This document shows, in pieces, positions 54,794 to 64,000 of a stretch of DNA of 64,000 nucleotides. Position numbers and translations under genes: made by a program. The DNA is from Bimuria novae-zelandiae CBS 107.79 (taxonomy: Eukaryota > Ascomycota > Dothideomycetes > Pleosporales > Didymosphaeriaceae): positions 1 through 64,000 of the forward strand of contig ML976707.1 in assembly GCA_010015655.1 (NCBI GenBank), read 5' to 3'. The stretch's first letter is position 1, and each line of letters opens with the position of its first letter. The notes beneath the pieces were generated by a model. It made no database searches. It was not told where the DNA came from and saw nothing but the letters and a program-made list of their open reading frames with translations.

Positions 54794-56163
54794 GGCGTAC
54801 ATGTACACTCAATGGCTGCGCTTACGGTGGCATGCGAATCTTGTTCCACGATGAGGAACCTCTCTTCGTATGGGACGGAAGGATGTGCTGGCGGCCAGTT
54901 ATCATCCTCAAGGTCTATTTTGGTAAGGATACTTGGATTGGCAGTGTGACGGAGATGTCATGGCTAGAATGTTGTTTACGATAACGAGCGGGCTATAGAG
55001 TCCATTATGTATATTACCCACGCATCTAGTACAAGGTCAAATGATATCCATTTGACCACACTCTGTTCCGCTTTCTTGGATACTCCGCCCCTATCACGGC
55101 AGGAAGTAGTCGCCACCCGTGCTCAAGTCTCCGCTTCTGACGTGCAGTCTTCTCGTCAACTAAGATAGCCCTGTAAGGTAATCAAAAGGCAAAGTAGTTG
55201 GAGAAATTCGATAACGCACTGAGCACTGCTTTTTCCTGGGTAAAGAGCATTGCAATCCGGAAAGTGGATGTGGCGGTACGCAACGCCTGTTAAAGCACGA
55301 TGTACGGTTCAGCTCTACAACCTGGTGGTTTGCAATGAGCGGATGTACCGCGCAGAAATTTCGTTTGTGATCAGGATAACAAATTTCGTCAGTGTCGATT
55401 TGGAAATGCAATTTTACTTACAGTTTCTGAAGAAAGACCACATTTCCAATGAGACCGTTCAAATTTGTAAAAATACGATAAGATAATCATCGATGCCCCA
55501 AGATCCGGTATGCTGCTCAGACAAGCTGAGGATTTGCTGCTTCCACAATCACAATAACAAGCTTCATAGTCATACATTGGTAGGGGGTACTCGCTACGCT
55601 TAGCAATTAGGAAAGATAGAGTCCATGAATGTGATGTGATAGGTACTATTAGCGCGTACGAAGGATCAATTGGTGATTAAGATTACCAGTTGATCTTGCC
55701 ATCCGCACACTCCAAATGTTTGTTCTCCCGGTCAAGACTCGGAGGTAGGAATGAATGTTCTCGAGGACTGCACGACGTTTTGTTGACACCTTGTGAGCAG
55801 GGAAAATTTCCAATTTCCCCGATGCGATGGCAGCATTCAACACCGCCGCAGTAAGGTAAGTGTACAGCGCGTGATACCACATGAACTTGGCACTTACGCC
55901 AAAGCAGTGACCAAAGTAGAGTCTGGGGTCTAAGCTACGGTCAGCGAAATGTTGTACGGAGCTAATTCTCTCAAAACCCTACAGATATAAACCCCCTCGA
56001 CCCTGTTTCTAAAACACTCCTCATCAGAGGTTCCCCAGCATTAATTCGCCCTCAAGTCTCTCAACATGGCTCCAAGATCAACATGAAAAACGCAAAGGCG
56101 AATAAGTGTACGCAGATCCAATCGTCGACGATAATGGTATTTTAGCTTACCGTCCTAGCTTAC
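54794..56163. other. Intergenic region with the second copy of the duplicated block
   Basis: No gene is confirmed. The block at 55732-55925 repeats the one at 53158. A minus-strand 77-codon frame at 55649-55882 covers it. Confidence 0.35.
55732..55925 (+). repeat. Duplicated ~200-bp block, copy 2
   Basis: See copy 1 at 53158-53365. Here the block precedes the gene at 56164 by about 250 bp. Confidence 0.6.
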
Positions 56164-57116
56164 AAGGAGATTTTTGGGGCCGCCTCTAGTCAACGCAAGA
56201 ACAAGTCTGCCACCATCTCTGGTCAAGGCAAGGACAAGCGCGCCGTCACCTCTGATCAAGACAAGAACAAGCGTGCCGGTGCTGTCACTGGTAAGTAAAG
56301 CCATGTTTTTGTTCCACCTTCTTGTCATTACACTCTGCAACCCCTGTGGCTGCGACACTGAACAAGCGAAATTCCGGCGCCTCTTCTCAAGGATACAACG
56401 GTCACTAACAAGTAGCAGCTGCTCGAGACGAGCGTCTCACGACCGACCGCGACAACCCTCTCGGCAAGTCTCGCGCCGCCGTCAACAAGTTCATCACATC
56501 TCTTCAGTCTGTTCAGGAGGCGGACCTGAAGCTGGTGCGAAAGGAGCGCATCAAGTACACTATACCGAAACACAAGCGGAATGGCAAGGTAGTGAGCCCA
56601 TACCGCGTCGAGAAACACAAGATGGGTTTCTGGGTCATGGATGATGAGCCTGTCCCCATCGCCGAGCCTCCCGTCAAGTAGCACCACAAGAAGCAATCCA
56701 CCGTCCTGACTGACCGGAGCATGTTCCACGATGGACGTTCCCGCAATATGGATCGCCAATCTGCAGATGAAGACCGTCCTCAGGTTCTCTCCTCTTCGTC
56801 CAAGCAGGTTGACAACCATTTGAAGCCTTTCGATCCGCCCCGCGGTCCGCGATCCGATAGCTTCTCTCCTCAGGTTTCCGTCGCATCTTCCAAGCAGATT
56901 GATAAGCCTTTCGACCCGCCCCGCGGTCCGCGAGCCAATGGCTTCTCTCGTCCTCAAGTTCTCGCACCTTCTCCCGCTGGGATCCGTAAGGATTCGCGCC
57001 CGAGCCCGCGACGCGATCCGCAAGGCCATGCTCCCCGTCGTCCGCACCGTCACAACTTTGTGCCCTCAGCCAAGCCGCGCGTCGTTGCGGATCGCCGTCG
57101 CGACTACCTATGGTAA
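56164..57116 (+). pseudogene. Paralog of the 52328 gene with an in-frame stop
   Basis: The coding sequence is read as 56164-56290 and 56419-57116, across a 128-bp intron with a TCACTAAC branch site; the 5' end before 56164 is not resolved. Exon 1 holds imperfect repeats (KDKRAVTSDQDKNKRAG). Exon 2 has the shared block RKERIKYTI...VSPYRVEKHKMGFWVMDD and meets TAG at 56679-56681. The same frame then stays open for another 144 codons to TAA 57114. That stretch has two copies of a Pro-rich repeat (PFDPPRGPR with SSKQ before it) and a basic tail. The final TAA overlaps a GTAAGA splice donor. Either the gene was cut by a recent nonsense change, or two products arise. Confidence 0.5.
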
Positions 57117-58540
57117 GAACATTTCGAGTATGACCGCAACCGTTCGTTCTACGACATTTCGAAGCTACATCCGGCAAGAGTAATCCGTCAACATATTACT
57201 CAGCTCTCTCACGTCCCAGCCGTGGCGCCATGGCGTTTCTCTGAGAAACTGACAAGGTGTTCGGGTTTGTTTGGCGGTATGTTGAATTGTTGGGTGTAAA
57301 AGGTTGTGGTCACTGAGTAGGTTTCGATACGACAATTGGATTTGCTGCAGGGGCCTGCGTTTGCAGGTCATGGCCTATACATACATGTTGATGATCCAAT
57401 CTGAACCTACTCATTATATATATCTGTGCCCATTTGTTCCGAATTCCAGGCTAATCAAACGCCTTCTATTGCAAACACAAGCGTTGACTTGTACGTCTTC
57501 CTCACTGACACTCCCATCCTCCATGTCAATCTCATCCTCTGGCGATGACGCCTTCCCTTCTCCCTGGTCGCTGCTTCCACCACCATCTCAGCGCAGTCTC
57601 CGCTCTCCTTCCTCTCGTAACGTAAATACCACCGCCCAAAGAAATGATCCCATCTTCCACCTCATACCCATAGAAAACAGCTGCAAACCAGGACGACCAC
57701 ACAGAAGCTTTCCTCCATGATCTCTGTACCATACTATCACAGCAATACTTCTCCGCTAAACCAAGTCCAAGCGGATGCCTCGCCGATAAGTAGGCCATGG
57801 CGAAGAGGACAAACGCTCGCTGCGCTACACAAACATACAAGGACACACTGCTGCGATTGCTACATCCTTCCGACCTTCGCTACATTCTCCACCTACAGCG
57901 TCTCCACTCCCAAATTTTAGGTACAGCACCACAAATCATATATTCCTAATACTTATACCTCCTCCCCCTATCACTTTACTGCTTATGCTATACGTGTGAC
58001 ACTTCCCTAATGACAAAAGGAAGGGCGACAAGAGAACAGAAGGGAGGTTTATGCCAGCGCTAGTAGAATTCCATGCGTATTTTCGCAGGTGCGCAGGGGC
58101 AAGGGTGGGAATTTAAGCTGTATTTTGCGGGAGGGGTACTAGGAAAGTTGATAGTGGTGCTGGATGGTGGAAGCAAGTTGTAGACTTGCATGGCTGTTGG
58201 ACTCAAACTTGAGTGCTGAGTGCTAAGAATGCACCTTCAGCCTAAAAACAACACGATGCCACGTTCACACTCGGCACGATTAGCATTTGCATTCAATATA
58301 GAATTCGGAGAAGTTTTCGCAAAAGGCGTCATTTGGGGAACTACGGCTATCCAACGCATTTTCGAGCTTCCAAGTCGGAAACGGCGAATTCGTGACGCCG
58401 TGTCGCCTGCTGCCACCCTAGACCCTGAGATTCTCCTACACCTAGCGGATAAAGAGTTGGTGCGGCCGGCCAGCAACCAAGAAGGGAGTGCACCGAGCCC
58501 CTCACCTCGTAAATGGTGAGCGTAGGTGATTCACCCGTGC
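57117..58540. other. 1.4-kb region, no gene confirmed
   Basis: A minus-strand frame at 57532-57846 (104 residues, with KASVWSSWFAAVFYGYE) and an overlapping plus-strand frame are both possible but unsupported. Confidence 0.35.
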
Positions 58541-59944
58541 TCACTCGATATCCATCGCGTCTCCTCCTGCGGTCTCGCCCGCGGTGTCTCCTGCAGCGTC
58601 TCCAGCATCCTCCTCCACCACATCCATCGGCTCCGTCGTCGGTGTCGAAACCCACATCAGGAGCGTCGCAGGCCTCCCGTCTTCCCCTCGCACCTCCCTC
58701 TTCACCATCCTCCCCTTCCCCTCTTCAACGCCAAACCTCTCATTCAACCTCTCAATCATGTGCTTCCTCACTTCCTCCACCGGCCACGGCTCCGGGGGTG
58801 TCCCCACCTTTTCCTCACCCCACCACCGCCTCGGCGCAGCAATATTCTGCTTGGCCTCCCGATCGTAGTACCCGTAGGTAAGGAAGTCAATAAGATACAT
58901 CTGCGTATCCAGCCCGCGCCGCACACCCTCCATACCAACCATATCAACCGGCGAGTCCATCCGGTCGCCCTCAGGATCCCACCCCTCTTTCATGAGAATG
59001 CCCGACTCCTCGGTAGGAATGCCGGTCTCCACCTCATCCGCGAGCCAGGGATTCTCGTCCAAGTCCAGATCCATCTCATGGTACGTTTTAATCATGAGAT
59101 CGACGCCGTCGTCGTAGTCCATAGTTTCGTGCCCAGCCAGCATCTTGTACAGCGGGGTAAGCGTCTTCTGCGTCAACATCATATGGCTCAAATCAACCAT
59201 GCCGTGCCCGCGCACCGGGTGGTTAAAATACATATCTAACTTCATCGAAAGCAAGTGGAAGAAGTAAATGTCCTGGTCCGCCCAGATGGTCTTGTCAGAC
59301 AGGAAAGCGGAGCGCAAGGAGGAGGTGTTCATTTCCATGAGTAGCCAGAATTTCATGAGGGTCGTGTTTGTCTCGCGCGGGACGCGGTGGCCGTCGATGG
59401 CGAGGATCGTGAGGATGCTCTTGATGACGTGCTCGCGGTACATGACCATCTTCGTCCACCGGAGGCTCGGGATGTCGCGCGCGAGATGCGGACGCCCATC
59501 CATGGGGCGCAGCATCGGGTCGCTGATGCATAGCTCGGGGAAGAACACCCAGCTGAAGATGTACGCGGCTTTCGGGCAGTGGTAGGTCGCGTAGTCGTTG
59601 ATAATGGAGGTGCTGTACTTGTTGAACCGGTAGTGGAATTCCTTGTCGATGGAGTATAGGTCGATCATGGCCTTGGGCGGCAGCCGGATGGCGAACTGGA
59701 AGAAGATGTTGGGATGGCGAAGAATGGCTTTGTAGACGCTGAAAGGCTGCGCGGAGTCCGCTCCGGGTACACTCGGGCCCCAGACCGAGGCGGCCACATT
59801 CTCGCGACGGTGACGGTGGCGGCGCACAATGCTCGGTGCCGTGAGGCGGCTGACAGGCTTCGGATGGCTCGTGGAGGTGTCGCGGCTCTGGTCGGCAGAA
59901 TCCGGAGCAGAGCGCTTGCCCAAGGGCCTGCTTGATGTCTCCAT
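58541..59944 (-). CDS. Conserved-looking hypothetical protein, 467 residues
   Basis: A single uninterrupted exon. The first 70 residues are Ser/Arg-rich and disordered. A folded region follows (about 75-420), starting SVYKAILRHPNIFFQFAIRL, with regularly spaced Trp, Tyr and Phe residues (YIFSWVFFPELCISDP, MKFWLLMEMNTSSLRSAFLS, IYFFHLLSMKLDMYFNHP). The extreme C terminus is acidic with Ala/Gly/Asp runs. No membrane segment or catalytic motif was identified. The LPPKAMIDLYSIDKEFHYRF stretch has the spacing of an F-box-like helix pair, a weak hint only. Long open frame and aromatic periodicity make it a real gene; function unknown. Confidence 0.75.
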   Translation of the reverse strand: METSSRPLGKRSAPDSADQSRDTSTSHPKPVSRLTAPSIVRRHRHRRENVAASVWGPSVPGADSAQPFSVYKAILRHPNIFFQFAIRLPPKAMIDLYSIDKEFHYRFNKYSTSIINDYATYHCPKAAYIFSWVFFPELCISDPMLRPMDGRPHLARDIPSLRWTKMVMYREHVIKSILTILAIDGHRVPRETNTTLMKFWLLMEMNTSSLRSAFLSDKTIWADQDIYFFHLLSMKLDMYFNHPVRGHGMVDLSHMMLTQKTLTPLYKMLAGHETMDYDDGVDLMIKTYHEMDLDLDENPWLADEVETGIPTEESGILMKEGWDPEGDRMDSPVDMVGMEGVRRGLDTQMYLIDFLTYGYYDREAKQNIAAPRRWWGEEKVGTPPEPWPVEEVRKHMIERLNERFGVEEGKGRMVKREVRGEDGRPATLLMWVSTPTTEPMDVVEEDAGDAAGDTAGETAGGDAMDIE

Positions 59945-60556
59945 GGCCAGCGGGCTAGCTAGAGGTGACTCCTCTGAGGTCCCACCTGAAGAAGAGATTG
60001 CTTTAGTGAGGGATGGCGGTTTATCAGCCCGTTCGCGCTGTCTTGAACTGCAGACAGTGCGGGAGGTGGGGACGGTTGAGGCAACGTGAGAGCGTGGAAA
60101 GTGAGCAAAAAAGTGCGAGAAGCAATGAATTCAGGTTCAACCACCAGCCTATCGATAGAGCCATGTGACAACGTCTACAAGCGAGGAAAGACGGTACAGT
60201 GAATGGCCCTAGCCCCGTCGCTTTTCCGCAGTGAGGTGAAGTGAGGTGAAGCGAATTGAACACGAAGAGAACAATACAAAATCAGACCTCAAAATGGCGC
60301 AATTCTCTCGGCACCTAGAGTTTCCCAAGAGTTTAGGCTACAGAGATACTGAAAAAAACACTTCCACCCTGCAAACCCTGGTTTGTAAGTATATGGGCGC
60401 CTGTTGAAGGCCATGCATCTAAAGTCTAAATGCAAAGAACCGATCGTAACCGCCCTACGTCGTGAGTGGATGAACACCGCCGTAAACGCCCCGAGTGCTT
60501 TTGCGGCCCTAGTAGTAGTACAATGAAATGAAAACTTATGCTAGACGAAAGCTGGG
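59945..60556. other. Intergenic region upstream of the 467-residue gene
   Basis: 0.6 kb between two minus-strand genes, with the promoter of one and the 3' flank of the other. Short GAGGTGAA repeats lie near 60232-60250. No gene is seen. Confidence 0.45.
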
Positions 60557-61663
60557 TCAATTCCGCTTGATGAGATTCAGGAACTCTTCCCTGGTCTTAG
60601 CTGTCGACCGCATGCGGCCGAGCATGCAGCTGGTGGTAGTGCTGGCTGTGGTCTTTTGCACCCCGCGCATCACCATGCAGAAATGGCTCGACTCGACTAC
60701 CACGGCGACGCCTTGCGGCTGAAGCATCTCGGACAGGGCAAGTGCGACTTGCTTAGTCAGGCGTTCCTGGACCTGCAGGCGGCGGGCGAACATTTCGGCA
60801 ATCCGCGCGAGCTTGGATAGTCCGATCACTCGGCGATTGGGAATATATCCGATATGCATCTATTGAGATCAGCCTCGGTCGCCATAAACGGCAGCTTGTG
60901 CTTCGCCTACCTTTCCTGTAAATGGCACCAGATGGTGCTCGCACAGCGAGAAGATCTCGATATCCTTGACTATCACCAACTCGTCATGATCTTCGTGGAA
61001 CACGGCGCCATTAACGATCTCGCGCAAGTTCTCCTCGTAGCCCTTGGTGAAAAACAATAATGCTTTCGCATAGCGATCTGGGGTATCTAGGAGGCCCTCG
61101 CGGTCGGGATCTTCTCCGATGCACTCGAGGATGGTTCGCACAGCGCCAGACAACTTAACCAGCCGTTGCTCTTTCTCCTCCGCGGTGGCTTCTTTCCGTT
61201 CACGGGTACCCTTGCCTGAAACGCGGTTAGCCTGGCCAATTTTTAACGGTATACAAGGCTACGTACTGGGCCAGCTCAAGCCGTCAAAATCAATGGTGGG
61301 GTGTTGAGTGTAAGGGCTGTGTGCGCGGCTGGTGGCCAGCGGCGTTTTCGCGACGTGCTCGTCCACGTAGCTTTCGACGTCTATACCGCTGTGTACCAGC
61401 TCGTATTCGTGATGCGCCTCATGGCCATGGGCATCGACGCTCGTCGAAGACGTGGGGAAGTAGCCCTCCGGCCCGTCAAAGTCTACTACCTGGCGGCCGC
61501 GGTTCGAGGCCTGGATCGAGGAAAAGAGGTTGTCTCGCTCTTTGCGGTCGCGCATTTCGGTGGCTTGGGCTTTCTCGTTGGGCTGGGAAGACTGGGAGAG
61601 GGGCGAGTGGCCGTTGATGAGGTGGGCGGGAATGGGCTTTGGTCTGAAGGGATGTGAGTCCAT
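60557..61663 (-). CDS. FOL2: GTP cyclohydrolase I
   Basis: Three exons (61663-61267, 61215-60911, 60859-60557) give 334 residues; introns are 51 bp each. The enzyme converts GTP to 7,8-dihydroneopterin triphosphate, the first step of folate and pterin synthesis, as a cytosolic decamer. Residues 1-130 are a disordered N-terminal extension typical of fungal members. The catalytic core begins near 155 ([20 protein letters not shown]). Zinc ligands are visible: Cys 224 and His 227 in [13 protein letters not shown], and Cys 295 in [14 protein letters not shown]. Other family blocks are [27 protein letters not shown] and [11 protein letters not shown]. The protein ends [12 protein letters not shown], a normal C terminus. 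The exon 2/3 junction falls between GK and MHIGYIP, where relatives read VHIGY. Confidence 0.93.
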
Positions 61664-63455
61664 GGCGGGGAACTTTTGGGAGTAATAGGCGGAGAAAGAT
61701 GTTTGCTACAACGCGATCAATGGTCCAATAACAGCTACAGACGAGGGTAAAGGAAAGCTTGAGGTGTAGAACAGTCCATGCGCATGGCTAAGCGCACGAT
61801 AGTTCGTGTTGGATTTCTTCAAGACGCAACTTTTGGCCTCTTTTAGTGGCGTGCTGCGGGTGACGTTCTCGCTCTCCGGCGGCCGAACGAAAACGCTAGG
61901 GCCTCCTCGCTTAGCCGCTGCGTGCAATCGGACCGGCAGGAGCGCCTGACCTCCGCGCTGTGCACCCTCCCATCAACATCTCGATATGCATCCGACACCG
62001 CCGTCCGCGACCGTACCAGCTGCTGCAGCCGCTTTCAAAGGTGCGTGTTCACTGCCCTCATCTCTCACCTGCCGCAGCAAGACACACCGTGCTCTGGCGA
62101 AGATGGCGCGGGGGCGCCTGCTGAACTGGGAAGGGGTGTGGTGACCGCCGCATGTATCCGCTTCACCCACTTCCAACAACCGCTTGCCCAGGCACCCTGC
62201 AAAGGCAGCCCGCAAATAGTCCGCGATTTACAGGACGGTACGGAGTCACACTTGACGTAGCGCATCGGGATTCGGGGCATATGTGGCATGCAGTGCGCGG
62301 GGAACTTGGTTTTATTCTCACTTGTTTTGCACGGCACTGCAGGAGGAACTCGAGTCGCCTGCGATAGGTTTCGGTGCGTTCTGCTCTCCAGATGGCGAGT
62401 AGACGTGTGAGCATGCATATTATGCGCATCCCGCATCTTCCTTCCTCTATCGGAACCTAGGACCGACTACCCCACGTCGGACGGCCGTATGTACGTCCTT
62501 CATGTCTTCCAAAAGCTCTTCGACTGCTGCGATGCTCCGCCTCACCCGGCGCTTATGGTCGTGGTAAGACTACTTTTTCTGCAGCCCAGCATGCGGAGCA
62601 GAGTCTGGAGCATGAGACGCTGATCATGAAAGATGTCACAATACCCCGAAGTATGTGTCTATCAGAGCTCTTAGATTCAGTCCGGGAGCAGCTGGGCATA
62701 CATGTCGATTCTAATACTACGCCTGCCTACGCCAGCTACAACTGATGACGGATGACAGACAAACGCTCGTCGCCAGCTACAATCACGGCACTCCGAGGTT
62801 TGCTCAGTATGGGTGTTGCTGCTTACAGCGGTACCCCAATAGAGGGTCAAGATTGATATGGAGTCGTCACACCTACACTCATCCTATGTTCGATCGGCCA
62901 GATGGTTTACAACTTGATCAGGAATCCGTATGGATGCCCTGCTGGTCGATTTTTGCGCGGGCTGTTGCTGGACTGCCTCTTTGTTCTTAGATAGCTACGT
63001 GAAGTCTCAGCCTCGCTCAGGTAGAAGCGCAGGCCATCGACGGTGGACAAGGGAACGTGGAACATGGAACACGGTCTGAACGGCAACGTGTTCAGAAGAG
63101 GCAGTTTTCTCTCGGAAGCTGAAAATATTCCATGGGCTGCGAAGCCTGGATGCGAATGTCTCGAACCTTCAGTGGTCACGATGTCGGCGAATATCTTGGC
63201 ACGAACGAAAGCCGTTGGGTGCAGGGCGGGCGGCACGAAACAGCAACACTGGAACTCACCATCGCACGTGAGAAGAGCTGCCTGCCTTCAACATTGTTTT
63301 GGGGGGGTAATCGGCGGGCGTCTTCTTCTTGCATTATCCTTTCCCCATATTTGCGCGCGAGGCTGAGAGGGGCGGCACAGTCTGAAGTTCTCGGCTAGTG
63401 GCTCGAGGACGTGCGAACCTGGGTGAAGCGCCATCTATCACCTCTCCCCAGTGAC
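61664..63455. other. 1.8-kb divergent region
   Basis: This lies between the GTP cyclohydrolase gene (minus) and the RS-rich gene (plus). Many overlapping ORFs are shadows with no features. A short plus-strand stretch near 62500-62745 looks weakly coding but no gene could be built. Confidence 0.4.
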
Positions 63456-64000
63456 ATGCCCGTCTACATGGCTGGGGAGCGCCGGACCCAGGAAATAGAT
63501 CAGTGGAGACCTGAGGAACAGTCTGTGAGAGACAGAGATCGGGAGCGGGCTCGCGACCGCATTGTTGAACCCGGCGCTGCGTCACCGGTGCCACGCGCTG
63601 CGAGGGAGGCCAGACGAGGCAATAGCGACGAAGCAGAGACCCGCCCGACGACGACGAGGACGCACGCGAGAGATCGTTCACGCGAAAGAAGCTTGAGCAG
63701 GGACCGCGTTCGACGGCGCAGCAGGGGCGATTCTAGGGAAGGCTACCGTCCCACGAGGGAACCCAGCAACGACAGGGCTACCCACAGTCATCGGCACCAC
63801 CACTCCTCCTACCACCACCCTCGAGAGTCAAAGCCATCCGTCAAGCGCCCGCGCAGTCGCTCTCCATCCCCGCACTCCCACAAGCGGAGTAGGCGCCAGA
63901 GGAGCCGAAGCACCGTGCGTTCGAGGTCGCGAACACGTCGCGCTGAGACCACCCACCGACCGACAGACAGGGCCTTCTCCCCACGCTCTGACCGCGAGCG
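63456..64000 (+). CDS. Arginine/serine-rich protein, 5' part (runs off the window)
   Basis: The open frame from ATG 63456 (MPVYMAGERRTQEIDQW) has no stop up to the window end, 181 codons. It is extremely rich in Arg, Ser, Asp and His, with SRERSLSRDR, KRPRSRSPSPHSHK and SRSTVRSRSRTRR runs. This is the composition of an RS domain, typical of splicing factors and other nuclear RNA-processing proteins that are regulated by SR-protein kinases. No RNA-recognition motif is seen in this part; it could follow downstream. An earlier in-frame start or upstream exon is possible. Confidence 0.65.
   Translation, partial: MPVYMAGERRTQEIDQWRPEEQSVRDRDRERARDRIVEPGAASPVPRAAREARRGNSDEAETRPTTTRTHARDRSRERSLSRDRVRRRSRGDSREGYRPTREPSNDRATHSHRHHHSSYHHPRESKPSVKRPRSRSPSPHSHKRSRRQRSRSTVRSRSRTRRAETTHRPTDRAFSPRSDRE

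Noticed and set aside
55732..55925. Resemblance of the plus-strand frame ending GTYAKAVTKVESGV to the C terminus of histone H2B.
   Set aside because: Only a few residues match, with a gap, and no histone fold helices can be followed upstream.
57532..57846. Minus-strand 104-residue frame as a gene.
   Set aside because: It is antisense to an equally open frame, with no recognised features and no splice evidence.
62500..62745. Possible small gene with an MSSKSSSTAAMLRLTRR start like some E2 ubiquitin-conjugating enzymes.
   Set aside because: No UBC core or active-site region follows, and no acceptable splice joins it to the weakly coding stretch downstream.
1..64000. tRNA genes.
   Set aside because: No complete cloverleaf or paired A/B boxes were noticed. 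The tRNA-like arms at 37003 and 49465 are primer-binding sites of the Copia elements.

Overview
The window looks like nuclear DNA of a filamentous ascomycete, most likely a dothideomycete (inference). Genes carry short GT-AG introns (48-81 bp where the reading frame fixes them) with CTGAC/CTAAC-type branch sites. Compact GC-balanced gene blocks alternate with AT-rich blocks full of dead transposons. The transposon decay looks like repeat-induced point mutation (RIP): nonsense codons of TAA/TAG type, almost only transitions, and few indels.

Layout. 1-640 has no gene but holds a clustered short motif. 650-6283 is a stack of Tc1/mariner-superfamily elements: mariner copy 1, Fot1-like element D and Fot1-like element A. 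6548-9950 is a small EthD-domain gene split by a 3.0-kb hAT element with a perfect 8-bp target duplication. 10280-13430 is a long degenerate tandem array (about 45-bp unit) with no recognisable family. 13775-26743 is a housekeeping block: vacuolar M18 aminopeptidase (-), protein phosphatase inhibitor-2 (-), 4EHP-type cap-binding protein (+), Ulp2-type SUMO protease (+) and an Any1-like PQ-loop membrane protein (-). 26976-40339 is a nested transposon island bracketed by an inverted repeat. It holds two solo LTRs, Fot1-like elements B and C, a full-length Copia element and remains of a second mariner copy. 40532-42975 holds an AIG2/GGCT-like gene and two poorly resolved hypothetical genes, one crossing a minisatellite with an assembly gap. 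44009-49628 is a second Copia element with identical LTRs. 50111-57116 holds small lineage-type genes, some paralogous and two with a single in-frame stop. 58541-64000 holds a conserved hypothetical 467-aa protein (-), GTP cyclohydrolase I (-) and the start of an arginine/serine-rich protein (+).

The housekeeping genes do not form one pathway. The main biology of the window is its transposon record. Every full-length element has defined ends and, where expected, a target duplication, so insertion order can be read. The strongest unusual signals are (i) the degenerate array at 10.3-13.4 kb, (ii) two Fot1-like elements whose terminal repeats contain a duplicated 12-bp motif that changed in parallel in both copies, together with divergence in the transposase's first helix-turn-helix region, (iii) the nested island bracketed by one inverted repeat, and (iv) a Copia element with identical LTRs but a nonsense-riddled interior.
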